From Ruegeria lacuscaerulensis (GTDB lineage: Bacteria > Pseudomonadota > Alphaproteobacteria > Rhodobacterales > Rhodobacteraceae), in NCBI RefSeq assembly GCF_013034685.1, contig NZ_WQGO01000006.1, forward strand, positions 1 to 64,000: a stretch of DNA of 64,000 bases. Direction: 5' to 3'. Below, one piece after another: positions 45,746-55,931 of the stretch. The notes below the pieces were generated by a model, which saw only the letters and a program-made list of their open reading frames with translations, was not told where the DNA came from and did not search any database. The position numbers and the translations under genes were made by a program. The stretch's first letter is position 1. Each line of letters opens with the position of its first letter.

Positions 45746-46732
45746 CTACACCCTCTCGATGATCTTCTCACCGAACAGACCCTGCGGCCGGAACACGAGG
45801 AAGATCAGCGCCAGCACATAGGCAAACCAGTTCTCAGTCGCACCACCCACAAGCGGGCCGATAGCAAATTCGAACAGTTTCTCGCCCACACCGATGATCA
45901 ACCCTCCGACAATCGCTCCGGGGATCGACGTGAACCCGCCCAGCATCAGCACCGGCAGCGCCTTGAGCGCGATCAGCGATAGCGAGAACTGCACACCCGA
46001 TTTCGTGCCCCACATGATGCCTGCGACAAGGGCCACGAATCCGGCAACCGACCAGACCATCACCCAGATGAAGTTCAGCGAAATCCCCACGGACAGCGCC
46101 GCCTGATGGTCATCGGCCACCGCACGCATCGCACGGCCTTGCTTGGTGTACTGGCTGAACGCCACCAGCGCCGCCACCAGCAGCGCCGCGATCACCGTTG
46201 CAACAATGTCCAGATTGTCGATGAAGAAGCCGTAGCCAAATATGTTGAACGTGCTCTCATCAATCCACAGGTTAATGCCCTGCGGCAGGCCCACATCCAG
46301 CGTTTTGATCTCGGACCCCCACATCAGGTCAGCAACACCCTCAAGCAGATAGGCCAGACCAATCGTTGCCATGAACAGGATGATCGGCTCCTGCCCCACC
46401 AAATGGCGCATCACAAAGCGCTGCACTGCCCAGGCCAGCAGAACCATCACCGCCATGGTCAGAATAATCGCCAGTAGCGCAGGCACGTTCCAGCCAAAAT
46501 AGTGGATATGCGTGCCGAACGTGGCGTTGATCAGATGCGCAAACGGCACCTGCCCGTTCATGATGCCCACCAGAGTCATCGCCGCAAACAGCGCCATAAC
46601 CCCTTGGGCATAGTTGAAAATCCCCGAAGCCTTGTAGATCAGTACAAAGCCCAGCGCGACCAGAGCATACAGGACCCCGGCCATCAAGCCATTCAGGATG
46701 ACCTCCATCGCGAATACCAACTGATCAGGCAT
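45746..46732 (-). CDS. branched-chain-type ABC permease (LivH)
   Basis: A 328-residue permease with about eight helices. LNGLMAGVLYALVALGFVLIYKASGIFNYAQG at the N-terminus and FTSIPGAIVGGLIIGVGE in the second half are hallmark LivH segments. It pairs with LivM. It precedes the 85-residue membrane protein in the operon. Confidence 0.92.
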   Translation of the reverse strand: MPDQLVFAMEVILNGLMAGVLYALVALGFVLIYKASGIFNYAQGVMALFAAMTLVGIMNGQVPFAHLINATFGTHIHYFGWNVPALLAIILTMAVMVLLAWAVQRFVMRHLVGQEPIILFMATIGLAYLLEGVADLMWGSEIKTLDVGLPQGINLWIDESTFNIFGYGFFIDNLDIVATVIAALLVAALVAFSQYTKQGRAMRAVADDHQAALSVGISLNFIWVMVWSVAGFVALVAGIMWGTKSGVQFSLSLIALKALPVLMLGGFTSIPGAIVGGLIIGVGEKLFEFAIGPLVGGATENWFAYVLALIFLVFRPQGLFGEKIIERV

Positions 46733-46761
46733 GTCCGCCCCCTCTCATGTCTGTCAGATGT

Positions 46762-47580
46762 TTAGTCATGGCTCACCCCCAGATAGGCGTCGATGACTTC
46801 CTGATTGTTGCGCACCTCATCGGGTGTGCCGTCACCGATCTTGCGGCCATAATCCATCACCACCACGCGGTCGCTCAGATCCATGACCACGCCCATGTCG
46901 TGTTCGATCAGCGCGATGGTGGTGCCAAACTCATCATTAACGTCCAGGATAAAGCGGCTCATGTCCTCTTTCTCTTCAACGTTCATGCCCGCCATCGGCT
47001 CGTCCAGCAGCAACAGCTTGGGTTCCGCCGCCAAAGCCCGCGCCAGTTCGACCCGTTTCTTCAGACCGTAGGGCAGGCGGGACACAGGCGTCTTGCGGAT
47101 GTGTTGGATTTCCAAGAAATCGATGATCTTCTCGACCGCCTCGCGATTTTCCGTCTCTTCCGCCTCGGCTTTGCCCTTCCACCAAGCCTGCTGAAAAATA
47201 TTGGTCTTCATGAAGCCCAAACGCCCGGTCATCACATTGTCCAAAACGCTCATCCCCTCGAACAGAGCGATGTTCTGGAACGTCCGCGCGATGCCCTGCT
47301 GCGCCACCTCAAAGGGTCGCATCTGTGGGCGTTTTGATCCGTGAAACCAAACCTCACCCTCCTGCGGCACATAGAACCCCGAAATCACGTTCAGCATCGA
47401 GGACTTGCCCGCCCCGTTCGGTCCGATAATGGCCCGGATCTCACCCTCGCGAATGTCGAACGAGATGTCCTTGATCGCCACCACACCGCCAAAGCGCAGG
47501 GTGATGTTCTTCATCTCCATCACCACACCGCCGATCTTGCGGCCGTCTTCGGTGACATATCCTTCGGAACTATCCAGCAT
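46762..47580 (-). CDS. branched-chain-type ABC ATPase (LivG)
   Basis: A 272-residue ATPase with Walker A GPNGAGKSS, LivG-type signature SRLPYGLKKRVELARAL and Walker B LLLLDEPMAGMN. LivG character is shown by the ALFEGMSVLDNVMTGR and VVMDYGRKIGDG segments. GGGAGG lies upstream of the ATG at 47580; the longer frame upstream is the end of the intergenic region after the CoA ligase gene. Confidence 0.92.
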   Translation of the reverse strand: MLDSSEGYVTEDGRKIGGVVMEMKNITLRFGGVVAIKDISFDIREGEIRAIIGPNGAGKSSMLNVISGFYVPQEGEVWFHGSKRPQMRPFEVAQQGIARTFQNIALFEGMSVLDNVMTGRLGFMKTNIFQQAWWKGKAEAEETENREAVEKIIDFLEIQHIRKTPVSRLPYGLKKRVELARALAAEPKLLLLDEPMAGMNVEEKEDMSRFILDVNDEFGTTIALIEHDMGVVMDLSDRVVVMDYGRKIGDGTPDEVRNNQEVIDAYLGVSHD

Positions 47581-47659
47581 CAGATCCTCCCTGAGCTGCG
47601 AAAAAACGGGACGGCGGGCGGGGCGATGACCGTCAGGTCGAGCGGCGCTCGAACGGCCC

Positions 47660-49633
47660 TCATTCCGCCGCCACCTTGTGCGAGGTCGCAGCAACAACCG
47701 GCGCGTCCACAATTTCCAGCGTGGCCGAGATCGACCCCTTACGCCCGTCCTCATAGGTTACTTCAGTCGTAGTCGAAACGCTGGATGATCCGTCATAAAG
47801 CGCATCAATGATGTCGTGGAATTTCTCTTCCACAAACCCGCGCCGCACCTTTCGGGTCCGAGTCATTTCACCATCGTCCGCATCCAGCTCTTTGTGCAGG
47901 ACCACAAAGCGATGCACCTGACAGCCCGACAGCATCTCATCTGCCGCAACCGACTTGTTGACCTCTTCCACATGCGACTTGATCGTCTCTAACACACGCG
48001 GATGACTGGTCAGTTCCTGATAGGACCCATAAGCCACATTGTTCCGCTCGGCCCAGTTACCCACCGCCGTCAGGTCGATATTGATGAAGGCCACGCAGCG
48101 ATCCTTGCCATTACCAAACAGAACAACCTCCAGAATATCGGGATAGAACTTCAGTTTGTTCTCGACATATTTCGGCGCAAACATCGACCCGTCGGCCATT
48201 TTGCCCACGTCCTTGGCACGGTCGATGATCCGCAAATGGCCGGACCCTTCCTCGATGAACCCTGCATCGCCCGTGGCCACCCAACCCTCAGCATCCTTGG
48301 TCGAGGCGGTCGAATCCGGGTTGTTGTAATACTCGACAAACACGCCGGGCGAGCGATAGTGAATCTCGCCCTTGTCGTCGATCTTCAACTCGACATCCGG
48401 CGCAGGAACACCAACCGTATCCGCGCGCACCTCACCGTCCGGCTGTACGGTGATAAAGACGGTGGCTTCGGTCTGACCATAAAGCTGTTTCAGATTGATC
48501 CCCAGCGAGCGGTAGAAATCAAAAATCTCAGGCCCAATGGCTTCACCCGCCGTATAGCCGACGCGGAACCGGCCATAACCCAGCGTATCCTTCAACGGAC
48601 CATAAACCAGCATGTTGCCCAGCGCGTATTTCACCTTGTCGCCAAACCCGACCGGCTTACCATCCAGCAACAGACCGCCCACTTTCTTGGCGTGATCCAT
48701 GAAGTGTCGGAACATGCGTTGCTTCAGCTTGCCCGCATCCTCCATCCGGATCATCACATTGGTCAGCTGCGTCTCAAACACGCGCGGCGGGGCAAAGAAA
48801 TAGGTCGGCCCTATCTCGCGCAGGTCGGTCATCATCGTGTCGGCGCTTTCGGGGCAGTTCACGCAGAAGCCGCACCAATAGGCCTGACCGATCGAGAAGA
48901 TGAAATCGCCCACCCACGCCATCGGCAGGTAGGACAGAATATCTTCGTTGCGGGTCAGATGGTCGAACTCGGCCGAGTTCTTGGCGCTTTCGATAACGTT
49001 GCGGTTCGATAGAACCACACCCTTGGGCTTGCCCGTCGTGCCCGAGGTATAGAGCATCACGCAGGTATCGTCATAGGTGATCGCCGCGATACGCTTGTCC
49101 AGTTCCGCGTCAAACCGCGCGTGACCGGCGCTGCCCTCGGCCATGATGTCGTCCAGCGCGTTCATCTGGGAATGGTCGTATTTCCGCATCCCGCGCTTGT
49201 CAGTGTAGAGGATATGCTTGACCTGATGCAGCCCCTGCTGAATCTCGATGACCTTGTCGACCTGCTCCTGATCGCCGCAGACGACATATTTCGCGCCGCA
49301 ATGTTCCAGCACATAGGCCATCTCTTCCGCGACCGAGTCCTGGTACAGCGGCACCGGAACCGCTCCTACCATCTGCGCGGCCACCATCGACCAGTAATGC
49401 GCCGGGCGGTTGCGGCCAATGACGGCGATATGGTCGCCCTTCTCAACGCCGATCTCCAGAAATCCCAACGCCAGCTTGCGCACCTCGGCGGCGGTCTCAG
49501 CCCAGGACCAGCATTGCCAGATCCCGAATTCCTTTTCCCGGTAGGCCGGGGCATCCCCGAACTGCGTCGCATTGCGATGTAACAGCGCGGGAAGAGATAC
49601 CATCCCCTCCGCGCCCGACTGCGTCTGAGCCAA
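47660..49633 (-). CDS. long-chain-type acyl-CoA ligase (AMP-binding)
   Basis: A 657-residue adenylate-forming ligase. The phosphate loop YTSGTTGKPKGVVLSNRN, the A5 motif LYGQTEA, and TGDAGFIEEGSGHLRIIDR are canonical, and the length fits FadD/FACS-type ligases with a C-terminal lid. TTG at 49633 is the likely start: GGAGGAG lies six bases before it, while an ATG at 49603 is far from it. First gene of the operon, preceding livG. With the PaaK-like ligase at the other end, two activating enzymes bracket one transporter. Confidence 0.88.
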   Translation of the reverse strand: MAQTQSGAEGMVSLPALLHRNATQFGDAPAYREKEFGIWQCWSWAETAAEVRKLALGFLEIGVEKGDHIAVIGRNRPAHYWSMVAAQMVGAVPVPLYQDSVAEEMAYVLEHCGAKYVVCGDQEQVDKVIEIQQGLHQVKHILYTDKRGMRKYDHSQMNALDDIMAEGSAGHARFDAELDKRIAAITYDDTCVMLYTSGTTGKPKGVVLSNRNVIESAKNSAEFDHLTRNEDILSYLPMAWVGDFIFSIGQAYWCGFCVNCPESADTMMTDLREIGPTYFFAPPRVFETQLTNVMIRMEDAGKLKQRMFRHFMDHAKKVGGLLLDGKPVGFGDKVKYALGNMLVYGPLKDTLGYGRFRVGYTAGEAIGPEIFDFYRSLGINLKQLYGQTEATVFITVQPDGEVRADTVGVPAPDVELKIDDKGEIHYRSPGVFVEYYNNPDSTASTKDAEGWVATGDAGFIEEGSGHLRIIDRAKDVGKMADGSMFAPKYVENKLKFYPDILEVVLFGNGKDRCVAFINIDLTAVGNWAERNNVAYGSYQELTSHPRVLETIKSHVEEVNKSVAADEMLSGCQVHRFVVLHKELDADDGEMTRTRKVRRGFVEEKFHDIIDALYDGSSSVSTTTEVTYEDGRKGSISATLEIVDAPVVAATSHKVAAE

Positions 49634-49773
49634 TCTTTCTCTCCTCCCCACCCGACCCCTCCCTTGGGTCGGAAATGGCGGGTTCGGGATGGTGCCCGAA
49701 CGCCAATGCCCCACGAAGGGACAGGCGGAGGATCAGCGGCAAGTTTTGCCTGATGTTTTCTCAATCCTTACGA

Positions 49774-49801
49774 ATTGTAACAGGGGTAGAGGGGTGATCA
49801 A
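49774..49801 (-). promoter_or_regulatory. promoter of the CoA ligase-liv operon
   Basis: On the minus strand TTGATC and TACAAT are separated by 16 bases, a near-consensus sigma-70 promoter, starting RNA about 130 bases before the TTG start. GTGATC overlaps the -35 box and its inverse GATCAC lies 17 bases away, as expected for an operator. Confidence 0.55.
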
Positions 49802-49915
49802 TTGGATGGATCGCTGGATCACATCAGTTACGGTTTCGTCGCCACGCCACGATATTTCCGCGCATTTTGATAATGAGCTATTTCAGCGTACCTTGTTTCG
49901 TACTGCTTCAGTAAA

Positions 49916-49934
49916 TGGTCAACTCGGTTGACCA
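49916..49934. promoter_or_regulatory. 19-bp palindrome before the SnoaL-like gene
   Basis: TGGTCAACTCGGTTGACCA has perfect 8-bp arms around three bases and ends 21 bases before the ATG. Its TGGT...ACCA outer form is common for GntR-family (FadR-type) operators. The binding protein is not identified. Confidence 0.55.
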
Positions 49935-49955
49935 CAGTTCGTATGGGGGAAACAC

Positions 49956-50366
49956 ATGTCTATCCAAAAAGTCGCAAGAGAATTCTTTGAGGCCTGCGAT
50001 ACGGGCAAAGGCTGGGACGCCTGCAAAAACTTTTGCCACGAAGGCGCGACGTTTTCAGCACAAGCCGACGCATTGGCCGACGTCACTTCACTGGAAGGCT
50101 ACGCAGACTGGATGAAAAACCTGCTGACTCCGATCCCGGATGGTCATTACGAGCTCAAGTCATTTTCTGTTGATGAAGAGCGTGGAATTGCAAGCATATA
50201 TGCCGTGTTCCATGGAACTCATTCCGTGGATGGCCCAGTGCCAGCTACCGGAAAAACTCTGGCCGCCGAATACGTCTATGCCATTGAGTTTGACGGTGAC
50301 AAAATCAAACACATGACCAAGATTTGGAATGATGCGCATTCCTTGAAACAGCTCGGCTGGGCCTAA
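49956..50366 (+). CDS. SnoaL/NTF2-like small protein
   Basis: A 136-residue protein with the cone-shaped alpha+beta fold of the SnoaL/NTF2-like superfamily (helices at the N-terminus, then LEGYADWMKNLLTP, strands with YAVFHGTHS, and YVYAIEFDGDKIKHMTKIWND at the end). Members are polyketide cyclases, isomerases or ligand-binding proteins; no specific activity can be assigned. GGGGGA precedes the ATG. Divergent from the CoA ligase operon. Confidence 0.8.
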   Translation: MSIQKVAREFFEACDTGKGWDACKNFCHEGATFSAQADALADVTSLEGYADWMKNLLTPIPDGHYELKSFSVDEERGIASIYAVFHGTHSVDGPVPATGKTLAAEYVYAIEFDGDKIKHMTKIWNDAHSLKQLGWA

Positions 50367-50460
50367 TACTTTCGGATCAGGGGCACAGGTCACACATCAC
50401 GCTTTTCCTACCACCGCGTGCTCTCTTTTGAACAAGGAGGGCATGCGCCCTGCCACGATA

Positions 50461-50859
50461 CTACAACCAATCCCGTAAAATCGGGATCAACGGCACATCT
50501 GCAGCGGGCATCGGGTAGTTGCGCAGATCATTTGCACGCACCCATTTCAACGCCTGACCTTCTTTTGATTGAGGTATCCCCTCCCACTTGCGGCAGGCAA
50601 ATAGTGGCATGAGCAAATGAAAGTCGTCATAGCTGTGGCTCGCGAAAGTCAGGGGCGCAAGACACGAAGCCCAGGTGTTGATGCCCAGTTCTTCCTCCAA
50701 CTCGCGGATCAGGGCGACCTCGGGGGTTTCGCCGGGTTCAACCTTGCCGCCGGGAAACTCCCACAGACCGGCCATGGACTTCCCCTCCGGACGCTGCGCC
50801 AGCAGCACCCGGCCTTCGACGTCGATCAGGGCGACGGCCGACACCAAAATGGTCTTCAT
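50461..50859 (-). CDS. mutT: Nudix hydrolase, MutT type
   Basis: A 132-residue Nudix enzyme. The full Nudix box G-x5-E-x7-RE-x2-EE-x-G fits residues 38-60 (GKVEPGETPEVALIRELEEELGI). MutT enzymes remove 8-oxo-dGTP from the nucleotide pool. The match AQRPEGKSMAGLWEFPGGK is typical of MutT. It overlaps argJ by ATGA (50856-50859), an arrangement seen in other alphaproteobacteria. Confidence 0.9.
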   Translation of the reverse strand: MKTILVSAVALIDVEGRVLLAQRPEGKSMAGLWEFPGGKVEPGETPEVALIRELEEELGINTWASCLAPLTFASHSYDDFHLLMPLFACRKWEGIPQSKEGQALKWVRANDLRNYPMPAADVPLIPILRDWL

Positions 50860-52082
50860 GAACGATAATCCGCGTTGATCTCGATATAGCCGTAAGTCAG
50901 ATCACAGGTCCAAACGGTGGATGCGCCCTCGCCCAGTCCCAGATCGACCGCGATCACCAGATCCTGACCTTTCATGTAAGCGGCGGCGTCTTCCTCGCGG
51001 TAATCAGGGCTGACCCAGCCTTTCTCGGCCACCAGAATGTCGCCGAAAGAGATACTCAGCAGGTCGCGGTCGGCGGCGGCACCGGACTTGCCGATGGCCA
51101 TAACGATGCGGCCCCAGTTCGGGTCTTCGCCCGCAATGGCGGTTTTGACCAGAGGCGAGTTGGCAATCGCCAGCCCATGCACCTTGGCATCCGCGTCCGA
51201 GGCCGCCCCGGTCACACGAACTTCTAAGAATTTCGTGGCGCCTTCACCGTCGCGCACCACCTGCTGCGCAAGGTCCAGCATCACCGTTTCAAGCGCCTGC
51301 GCAAACGCTGCATTGCCTGTGGCATCCACGCCCGAGGCCCCGGTGGCGCAAAGCAGCAGCGTGTCCGAGGTCGAGGTATCACTGTCCACCGTGATGCAGT
51401 TGAAGGTGCGGTCGGTCTGCGCGCCCAGCATCGCTTGTAGCGCCGATTGTTCGACTTGCGCATCGGTAAAGATATAAACCAGCATCGTCGCCATATCCGG
51501 CGCGATCATGCCCGAACCCTTGGCAATCCCCGCAATAGAGACTGTTTTTCCATCAATCTCGATCTGCGCCGAAGCCCCTTTGGGGAAGGTATCGGTCGTC
51601 ATGATCGCCCGCGCGGCGTCTTCAATGGCGTGGCGGCTGAGACCCGCTTTGAGCGCCTCAAGCTGCGATACGATGCGATCATGGGGCAGCGGCTCGCCGA
51701 TCACGCCGGTGGACGATGTAAACACCCGATCAACCGCGACGCCGGTGGCTTTGGACACGGCCTGCGTCACCTCGGCCACCGAGGTCTGACCGTAGTGCCC
51801 GGTGAACGCATTGGCATTACCCGAGTTCACCAAAATCGCAGCCGGACCATCGCTGGCCCCGCCGATCTTGTCCTGACAATCCAGCACCGGGGCCGCGCGG
51901 GTGGCGGAACGCGTGAACACCCCAGCCACCGAAGTACCGGGATCCAGCACCGCCAGCATCACATCGGTGCGGCCCTGGTAGCGCACACCCGCCTCAACAG
52001 TGGCAAAGCGCACGCCGTCAATTGCGGGCAGGTCGGGGAATGCCGCCGGAGCCAGCGGCGAAACTTTGGTAATCGTTGCCAC
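50856..52082 (-). CDS. argJ: bifunctional ornithine acetyltransferase / N-acetylglutamate synthase
   Basis: A 408-residue arginine-synthesis enzyme that self-cleaves into alpha and beta chains at GMIAPDMA/TML; Thr199 becomes the nucleophile. It transfers acetyl from N-acetylornithine to glutamate, and may also use acetyl-CoA. GTG at 52082 is the start, with AGGAG nine bases upstream that lies next to the parvulin stop. It is followed by mutT with overlap and preceded by the parvulin gene, in one operon. Confidence 0.96.
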   Translation of the reverse strand: MATITKVSPLAPAAFPDLPAIDGVRFATVEAGVRYQGRTDVMLAVLDPGTSVAGVFTRSATRAAPVLDCQDKIGGASDGPAAILVNSGNANAFTGHYGQTSVAEVTQAVSKATGVAVDRVFTSSTGVIGEPLPHDRIVSQLEALKAGLSRHAIEDAARAIMTTDTFPKGASAQIEIDGKTVSIAGIAKGSGMIAPDMATMLVYIFTDAQVEQSALQAMLGAQTDRTFNCITVDSDTSTSDTLLLCATGASGVDATGNAAFAQALETVMLDLAQQVVRDGEGATKFLEVRVTGAASDADAKVHGLAIANSPLVKTAIAGEDPNWGRIVMAIGKSGAAADRDLLSISFGDILVAEKGWVSPDYREEDAAAYMKGQDLVIAVDLGLGEGASTVWTCDLTYGYIEINADYRS

Positions 52083-52088
52083 GGACGG

Positions 52089-52937
52089 TTACTCCTGAAG
52101 CAGTTCGATCTGACGCAGTGCCTCGGGTCCGACACCCTCGGTCGTGGGGCGCTCGATCTCGGCCTGCTGGGTCAGCTCGTCGATGCGAGCCTGAATGATC
52201 TCCTGCTGAAGACCTTGGGACAGTTCGGCGCGGACAGCCTCAATATCCGGGGCTTCGGTTTTGCGCTTGTCGTTCAGGGTGACAACGTGCCAGCCGAACT
52301 GAGTTTTCACAGGGTCCGAAACCTGGCCCTTTTCCAGACTGACAACGGCAGCCTCGAAGGCAGGCACCATGCGACCCGGGCCGAACCAACCCAACTCACC
52401 CCCATTCGGGCCGGACGGGCCGGTGGATTTCTCGCGCGCCAGTTGCGCGAAATCGGCACCGTCATCAAGCTGAGCCTTGATTTCATTCGCTTCTTCTTCG
52501 GTTTCGACCAGAATGTGGCTGGCGTTATATTCATCCGCGCCCTGGAAATCAGCATATTGCGCATCATAGGCGGCCTGGATCGCCTCATCCGTCAGATTTT
52601 CCTCGATCAACGCATTCACAGTCTGCACCGCACGCAGAGATCGGGTTTCATTCTCGATGCCCAATGCGTTCAGCCGGGTCAGCGCGTCCTGCTGTTGGCC
52701 CAGCAATTGCTGCTGGATCAACTGATCGACAATCAGATCATAGAGAACATCGTCTTCGATCTGCTGATATTGCTCGGGCAAGGCTGCGGCAGTAGCGATG
52801 ATGTGACCCAATGTGATCTCTTCCCCGTTCACACGGGCCACGACCGCGCTGGGATCGGGCTGGGTTTCGGCGGCCAGTGGCAGGGCCAGCACGGCAGTCA
52901 GGGCCAGCGATGGCAGAAAAGTGAGGCCTTTGGGCAT
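52089..52937 (-). CDS. parvulin-type peptidylprolyl isomerase, exported
   Basis: A 282-residue periplasmic foldase. A signal peptide covers about 1-23 (MPKGLTFLPSLALTAVLALPLAA). The parvulin PpiC domain is at about 138-235, with YNASHILVETEEEAN, GPNGGELGWFGPGRMVPAFE and GWHVVTLNDKR. The N-terminal helical region resembles SurA-like chaperones. It is divergent from secA and heads the parvulin - argJ - mutT operon. Confidence 0.9.
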   Translation of the reverse strand: MPKGLTFLPSLALTAVLALPLAAETQPDPSAVVARVNGEEITLGHIIATAAALPEQYQQIEDDVLYDLIVDQLIQQQLLGQQQDALTRLNALGIENETRSLRAVQTVNALIEENLTDEAIQAAYDAQYADFQGADEYNASHILVETEEEANEIKAQLDDGADFAQLAREKSTGPSGPNGGELGWFGPGRMVPAFEAAVVSLEKGQVSDPVKTQFGWHVVTLNDKRKTEAPDIEAVRAELSQGLQQEIIQARIDELTQQAEIERPTTEGVGPEALRQIELLQE

Positions 52938-53113
52938 GGATTCATCCTATTTTCTAGCCGCGACGGGGCGCAGCGTTGACACTGTGGAACCTGCCGCTTA
53001 CATCGCTTTGAAGCCTTGGACAGGGCCGCCTTTCACCCCCCGTATCTATGGGTTGCGCGCAAGGTGGGCAAGCCTGTCGCAACCAAGACAAGAACAGATC
53101 CGCTGGAGTGAAC

Positions 53114-55831
53114 ATGCTGGGACTCGGAACGCTCGCCAAAAAGGTGTTCGGAACACCGAACGACCGCAAGATCAAGGCGACCCGCCCCCTGATCGACCAG
53201 ATCAACGCGCTGGAACCCGAGTTCGAGAAATTGTCGGATGACGGTCTGAAGGAAAAGACCGAGGAATTGCGTAAACGGGCGTTGGACGGCGAGAGCCTGG
53301 ATGACCTGCTGCCCGAAGCCTTTGCCAACGTACGCGAAGGCGCCAAGCGCGCGCTGGGTCTGCGCGCCTTTGACGTGCAGTTGATGGGCGGCGCGTTCCT
53401 GCATCAGGGCAACATTTCGGAAATGAAAACAGGTGAGGGCAAAACGCTGGTCGCCACGTTCCCGGCCTATCTGAACGCTCTGACCGGCAAGGGCGTGCAT
53501 GTGGTCACCGTGAACGAATACCTGGCCAAGCGCGACTCGGACTGGATGGGCAAGGTTTTTGGCGCTTTGGGCATGACCACGGGTGTGATCTGGTCTGGTC
53601 AGCCAGATGCGGAAAAGAAAGCCGCCTATGCCTGTGACATCACCTATGCCACCAATAACGAGTTGGGGTTCGACTATCTGCGCGACAACATGAAGTCCGA
53701 TCTGGCCGAGATTTATCAAAAATACCACAATTTCGCGATTGTGGACGAGGTCGACTCGATCCTGATTGACGAGGCGCGCACGCCGCTGATCATCTCGGGC
53801 CCGTCGCAGGACCGGTCTGACATGTATACTACGATCGACGGGCTGATCCCTTCGTTGCAGGACGACCACTATTCGCTGGACGAGAAATCGCGGAACGTGA
53901 CCTTCACCGATGAAGGCAACGAGTTTCTTGAAGAACAACTGATCGCAGCCGGACTGATCCCCGAGGGCCATTCGCTGTATGATCCCGAAAGCACCACGGT
54001 CGTTCACCACGTGAACCAAGGTCTGCGGGCGCACAAACTGTTCCAGCGCGACAAGGACTATATCGTGCGCGACGGCAATGTCGTTCTGATCGACGAATTC
54101 ACCGGGCGCATGATGCCGGGTCGCCGTCTGTCGGAAGGTCTGCACCAGGCCATCGAGGCCAAGGAAGGTGTACAGATCCAGCCTGAGAACGTGACGCTGG
54201 CCAGCGTGACCTTCCAGAACTATTTCCGCCTTTATGACAAGTTGGGCGGCATGACCGGCACTGCCCTGACCGAGGCCGAAGAATTCCAAGAAATCTATGG
54301 CCTGGGCGTGGTCGAGGTTCCGACCAACAAGCCAATTGCACGTGTAGACGAAGATGATCAGGTCTATCGCACTGGTGCCGAGAAATACGGCGCGATGATC
54401 GAAGAAACCAAAGAAGCGCAGGAAAAGGGCCAACCAGTTCTGCTGGGCACCACCTCGATCGAGAAATCCGAACTGCTCAGCCAGATGCTGACCAAAGAAG
54501 GCATCCAGCACAACGTTCTCAACGCCCGCCAGCACGAGCAAGAGGCGCAGATCGTCGCCGATGCGGGGCGTCTGGGCGCAGTCACCATCGCCACCAACAT
54601 GGCCGGTCGCGGAACCGACATCCAGTTGGGCGGCAATGTGGAAATGAAAGTGCTGAAGGCGCTGGCCGAAAACCCCGAGGCCGACCCCGCCGAACTGCGC
54701 GCGGCCGAAGAAGCAACTCACGCCGAGGAAAAAGAAAAGGTTCTGGCCGCTGGTGGTCTGTTTGTTATGGCATCAGAACGCCACGAAAGCCGCCGCATCG
54801 ATAACCAGCTGCGTGGCCGTTCGGGCCGTCAGGGTGATCCGGGCCGCACAGTATTTTACCTCAGCCTCGAAGACGACCTGATGCGCATCTTTGGCTCGGA
54901 ACGTCTGGACAAAGTTCTACACACCCTGGGCATGCAAGAGGGCGAGGCCATCGTTCATCCCTGGGTCAACAAATCGCTGGAGCGGGCGCAATCCAAGGTC
55001 GAAGGCCGCAACTTTGACATGCGCAAGAACGTCCTGAAATTTGATGACGTGATGAACGACCAACGGAAAGTGGTGTTCAGCCAACGGCGCGAGATCATGT
55101 CTGCCGATGACCTCTCAGATGTGGTCTCGGACATGCGCGAACAGGTCATCGACGATCTGATCGACGAATACATGCCGCCGAAATCCTATGCTGATCAGTG
55201 GGACACCGATGGATTGCACGAGGCGATCAAGGACAAGCTGACCATCGACGCGCCCGTACAGGATTGGGCCGCGGAAGAAGGCGTGGATGACGAACAGGTG
55301 CGCGAGCGTTTGGTCAAGGCCGCCGACGAGATGATGGCGCAAAAGGCGGCCGCTTTTGGCCCCGAGAACATGCGCAACATCGAAAAGCAGGTTCTGCTGA
55401 ACACCATCGACAGCAAATGGCGTGAACACCTGCTGACACTGGAGCATCTGCGCTCGGTCGTTGGGTTCCGGGGCTATGCCCAGCGCGATCCGCTGAACGA
55501 GTATAAGAACGAAAGCTTCCAGCTGTTTGAAAGCATGTTGGACAGTTTGCGCGAAACCGTGACTCAGCAATTGTCGCGCGTGCGCCCTCTGACCGAGGAA
55601 GAACAGCGCGAGATGTTGGCGCAGATGCAGGCCCAACAGGCCCAAGCGCAGCAGGCGGTCGATCAGGCCGCAGGCCAGGCCGAAGCTGTGGCCGAGGCCG
55701 AAGCCTCGGGTGATGCGCGACCCGGTTTCGATGAAAACGATCCAAGCACATGGGGCAACCCGTCACGCAACGACAGATGCCCCTGCGGTTCGGGCAAGAA
55801 GTTCAAACATTGCCACGGACGCCTGACCTGA
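53114..55831 (+). CDS. secA: preprotein translocase ATPase SecA
   Basis: A 905-residue motor that pushes unfolded proteins through SecYEG. Walker A is MKTGEGKT (104-111) and the DEAD-like box is [31 protein letters not shown] is motif VI region. The C-terminal [14 protein letters not shown] is the zinc/SecB-binding tail, preceded by a Gln/Ala-rich linker. The ATG at 53114 was chosen with GGAG upstream over the open frame to 53048. Monocistronic or followed by the gene at 55932 through the hairpin at 55864-55886. Confidence 0.98.
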   Translation: MLGLGTLAKKVFGTPNDRKIKATRPLIDQINALEPEFEKLSDDGLKEKTEELRKRALDGESLDDLLPEAFANVREGAKRALGLRAFDVQLMGGAFLHQGNISEMKTGEGKTLVATFPAYLNALTGKGVHVVTVNEYLAKRDSDWMGKVFGALGMTTGVIWSGQPDAEKKAAYACDITYATNNELGFDYLRDNMKSDLAEIYQKYHNFAIVDEVDSILIDEARTPLIISGPSQDRSDMYTTIDGLIPSLQDDHYSLDEKSRNVTFTDEGNEFLEEQLIAAGLIPEGHSLYDPESTTVVHHVNQGLRAHKLFQRDKDYIVRDGNVVLIDEFTGRMMPGRRLSEGLHQAIEAKEGVQIQPENVTLASVTFQNYFRLYDKLGGMTGTALTEAEEFQEIYGLGVVEVPTNKPIARVDEDDQVYRTGAEKYGAMIEETKEAQEKGQPVLLGTTSIEKSELLSQMLTKEGIQHNVLNARQHEQEAQIVADAGRLGAVTIATNMAGRGTDIQLGGNVEMKVLKALAENPEADPAELRAAEEATHAEEKEKVLAAGGLFVMASERHESRRIDNQLRGRSGRQGDPGRTVFYLSLEDDLMRIFGSERLDKVLHTLGMQEGEAIVHPWVNKSLERAQSKVEGRNFDMRKNVLKFDDVMNDQRKVVFSQRREIMSADDLSDVVSDMREQVIDDLIDEYMPPKSYADQWDTDGLHEAIKDKLTIDAPVQDWAAEEGVDDEQVRERLVKAADEMMAQKAAAFGPENMRNIEKQVLLNTIDSKWREHLLTLEHLRSVVGFRGYAQRDPLNEYKNESFQLFESMLDSLRETVTQQLSRVRPLTEEEQREMLAQMQAQQAQAQQAVDQAAGQAEAVAEAEASGDARPGFDENDPSTWGNPSRNDRCPCGSGKKFKHCHGRLT

Positions 55832-55863
55832 CATCACCTTAGTTCAGACACAATTAACCCGCG

Positions 55864-55886
55864 TCACGGCCACATATTGGCCGTGA
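55864..55886 (+). terminator. hairpin after secA
   Basis: TCACGGCCA (55864-55872) pairs exactly with TGGCCGTGA (55878-55886) around CATAT, 33 bases after the secA stop. The T-run that follows is short (TTGACC), so termination may be partial. Confidence 0.5.
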
Positions 55887-55931
55887 TTGACCCGCAGGGT
55901 GCGACTCGCTCCTTCAACTGGGGAGGGTGTT

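Larger units (their letters stand above)
49634..49955. other. divergent promoter region, CoA-ligase operon and SnoaL-like gene
   Basis: A 322-base non-coding spacer. It holds a good minus-strand promoter (49774-49801), a GTGATC...GATCAC pair flanking its -35 box (49794-49799 and 49817-49822), and the 19-bp palindrome next to the SnoaL-like gene (49916-49934). No small gene is visible. Confidence 0.55.

Noticed and set aside
50438..50451. A terminator (AGGGC-ATGC-GCCCT) between the SnoaL-like gene and mutT
   Set aside because: The stem has only five pairs and neither side has a useful T-run.
53033..54721. A 562-codon minus-strand open frame opposite secA
   Set aside because: It is a shadow of secA, with His/Gln/Leu-rich sequence and no ribosome binding site.
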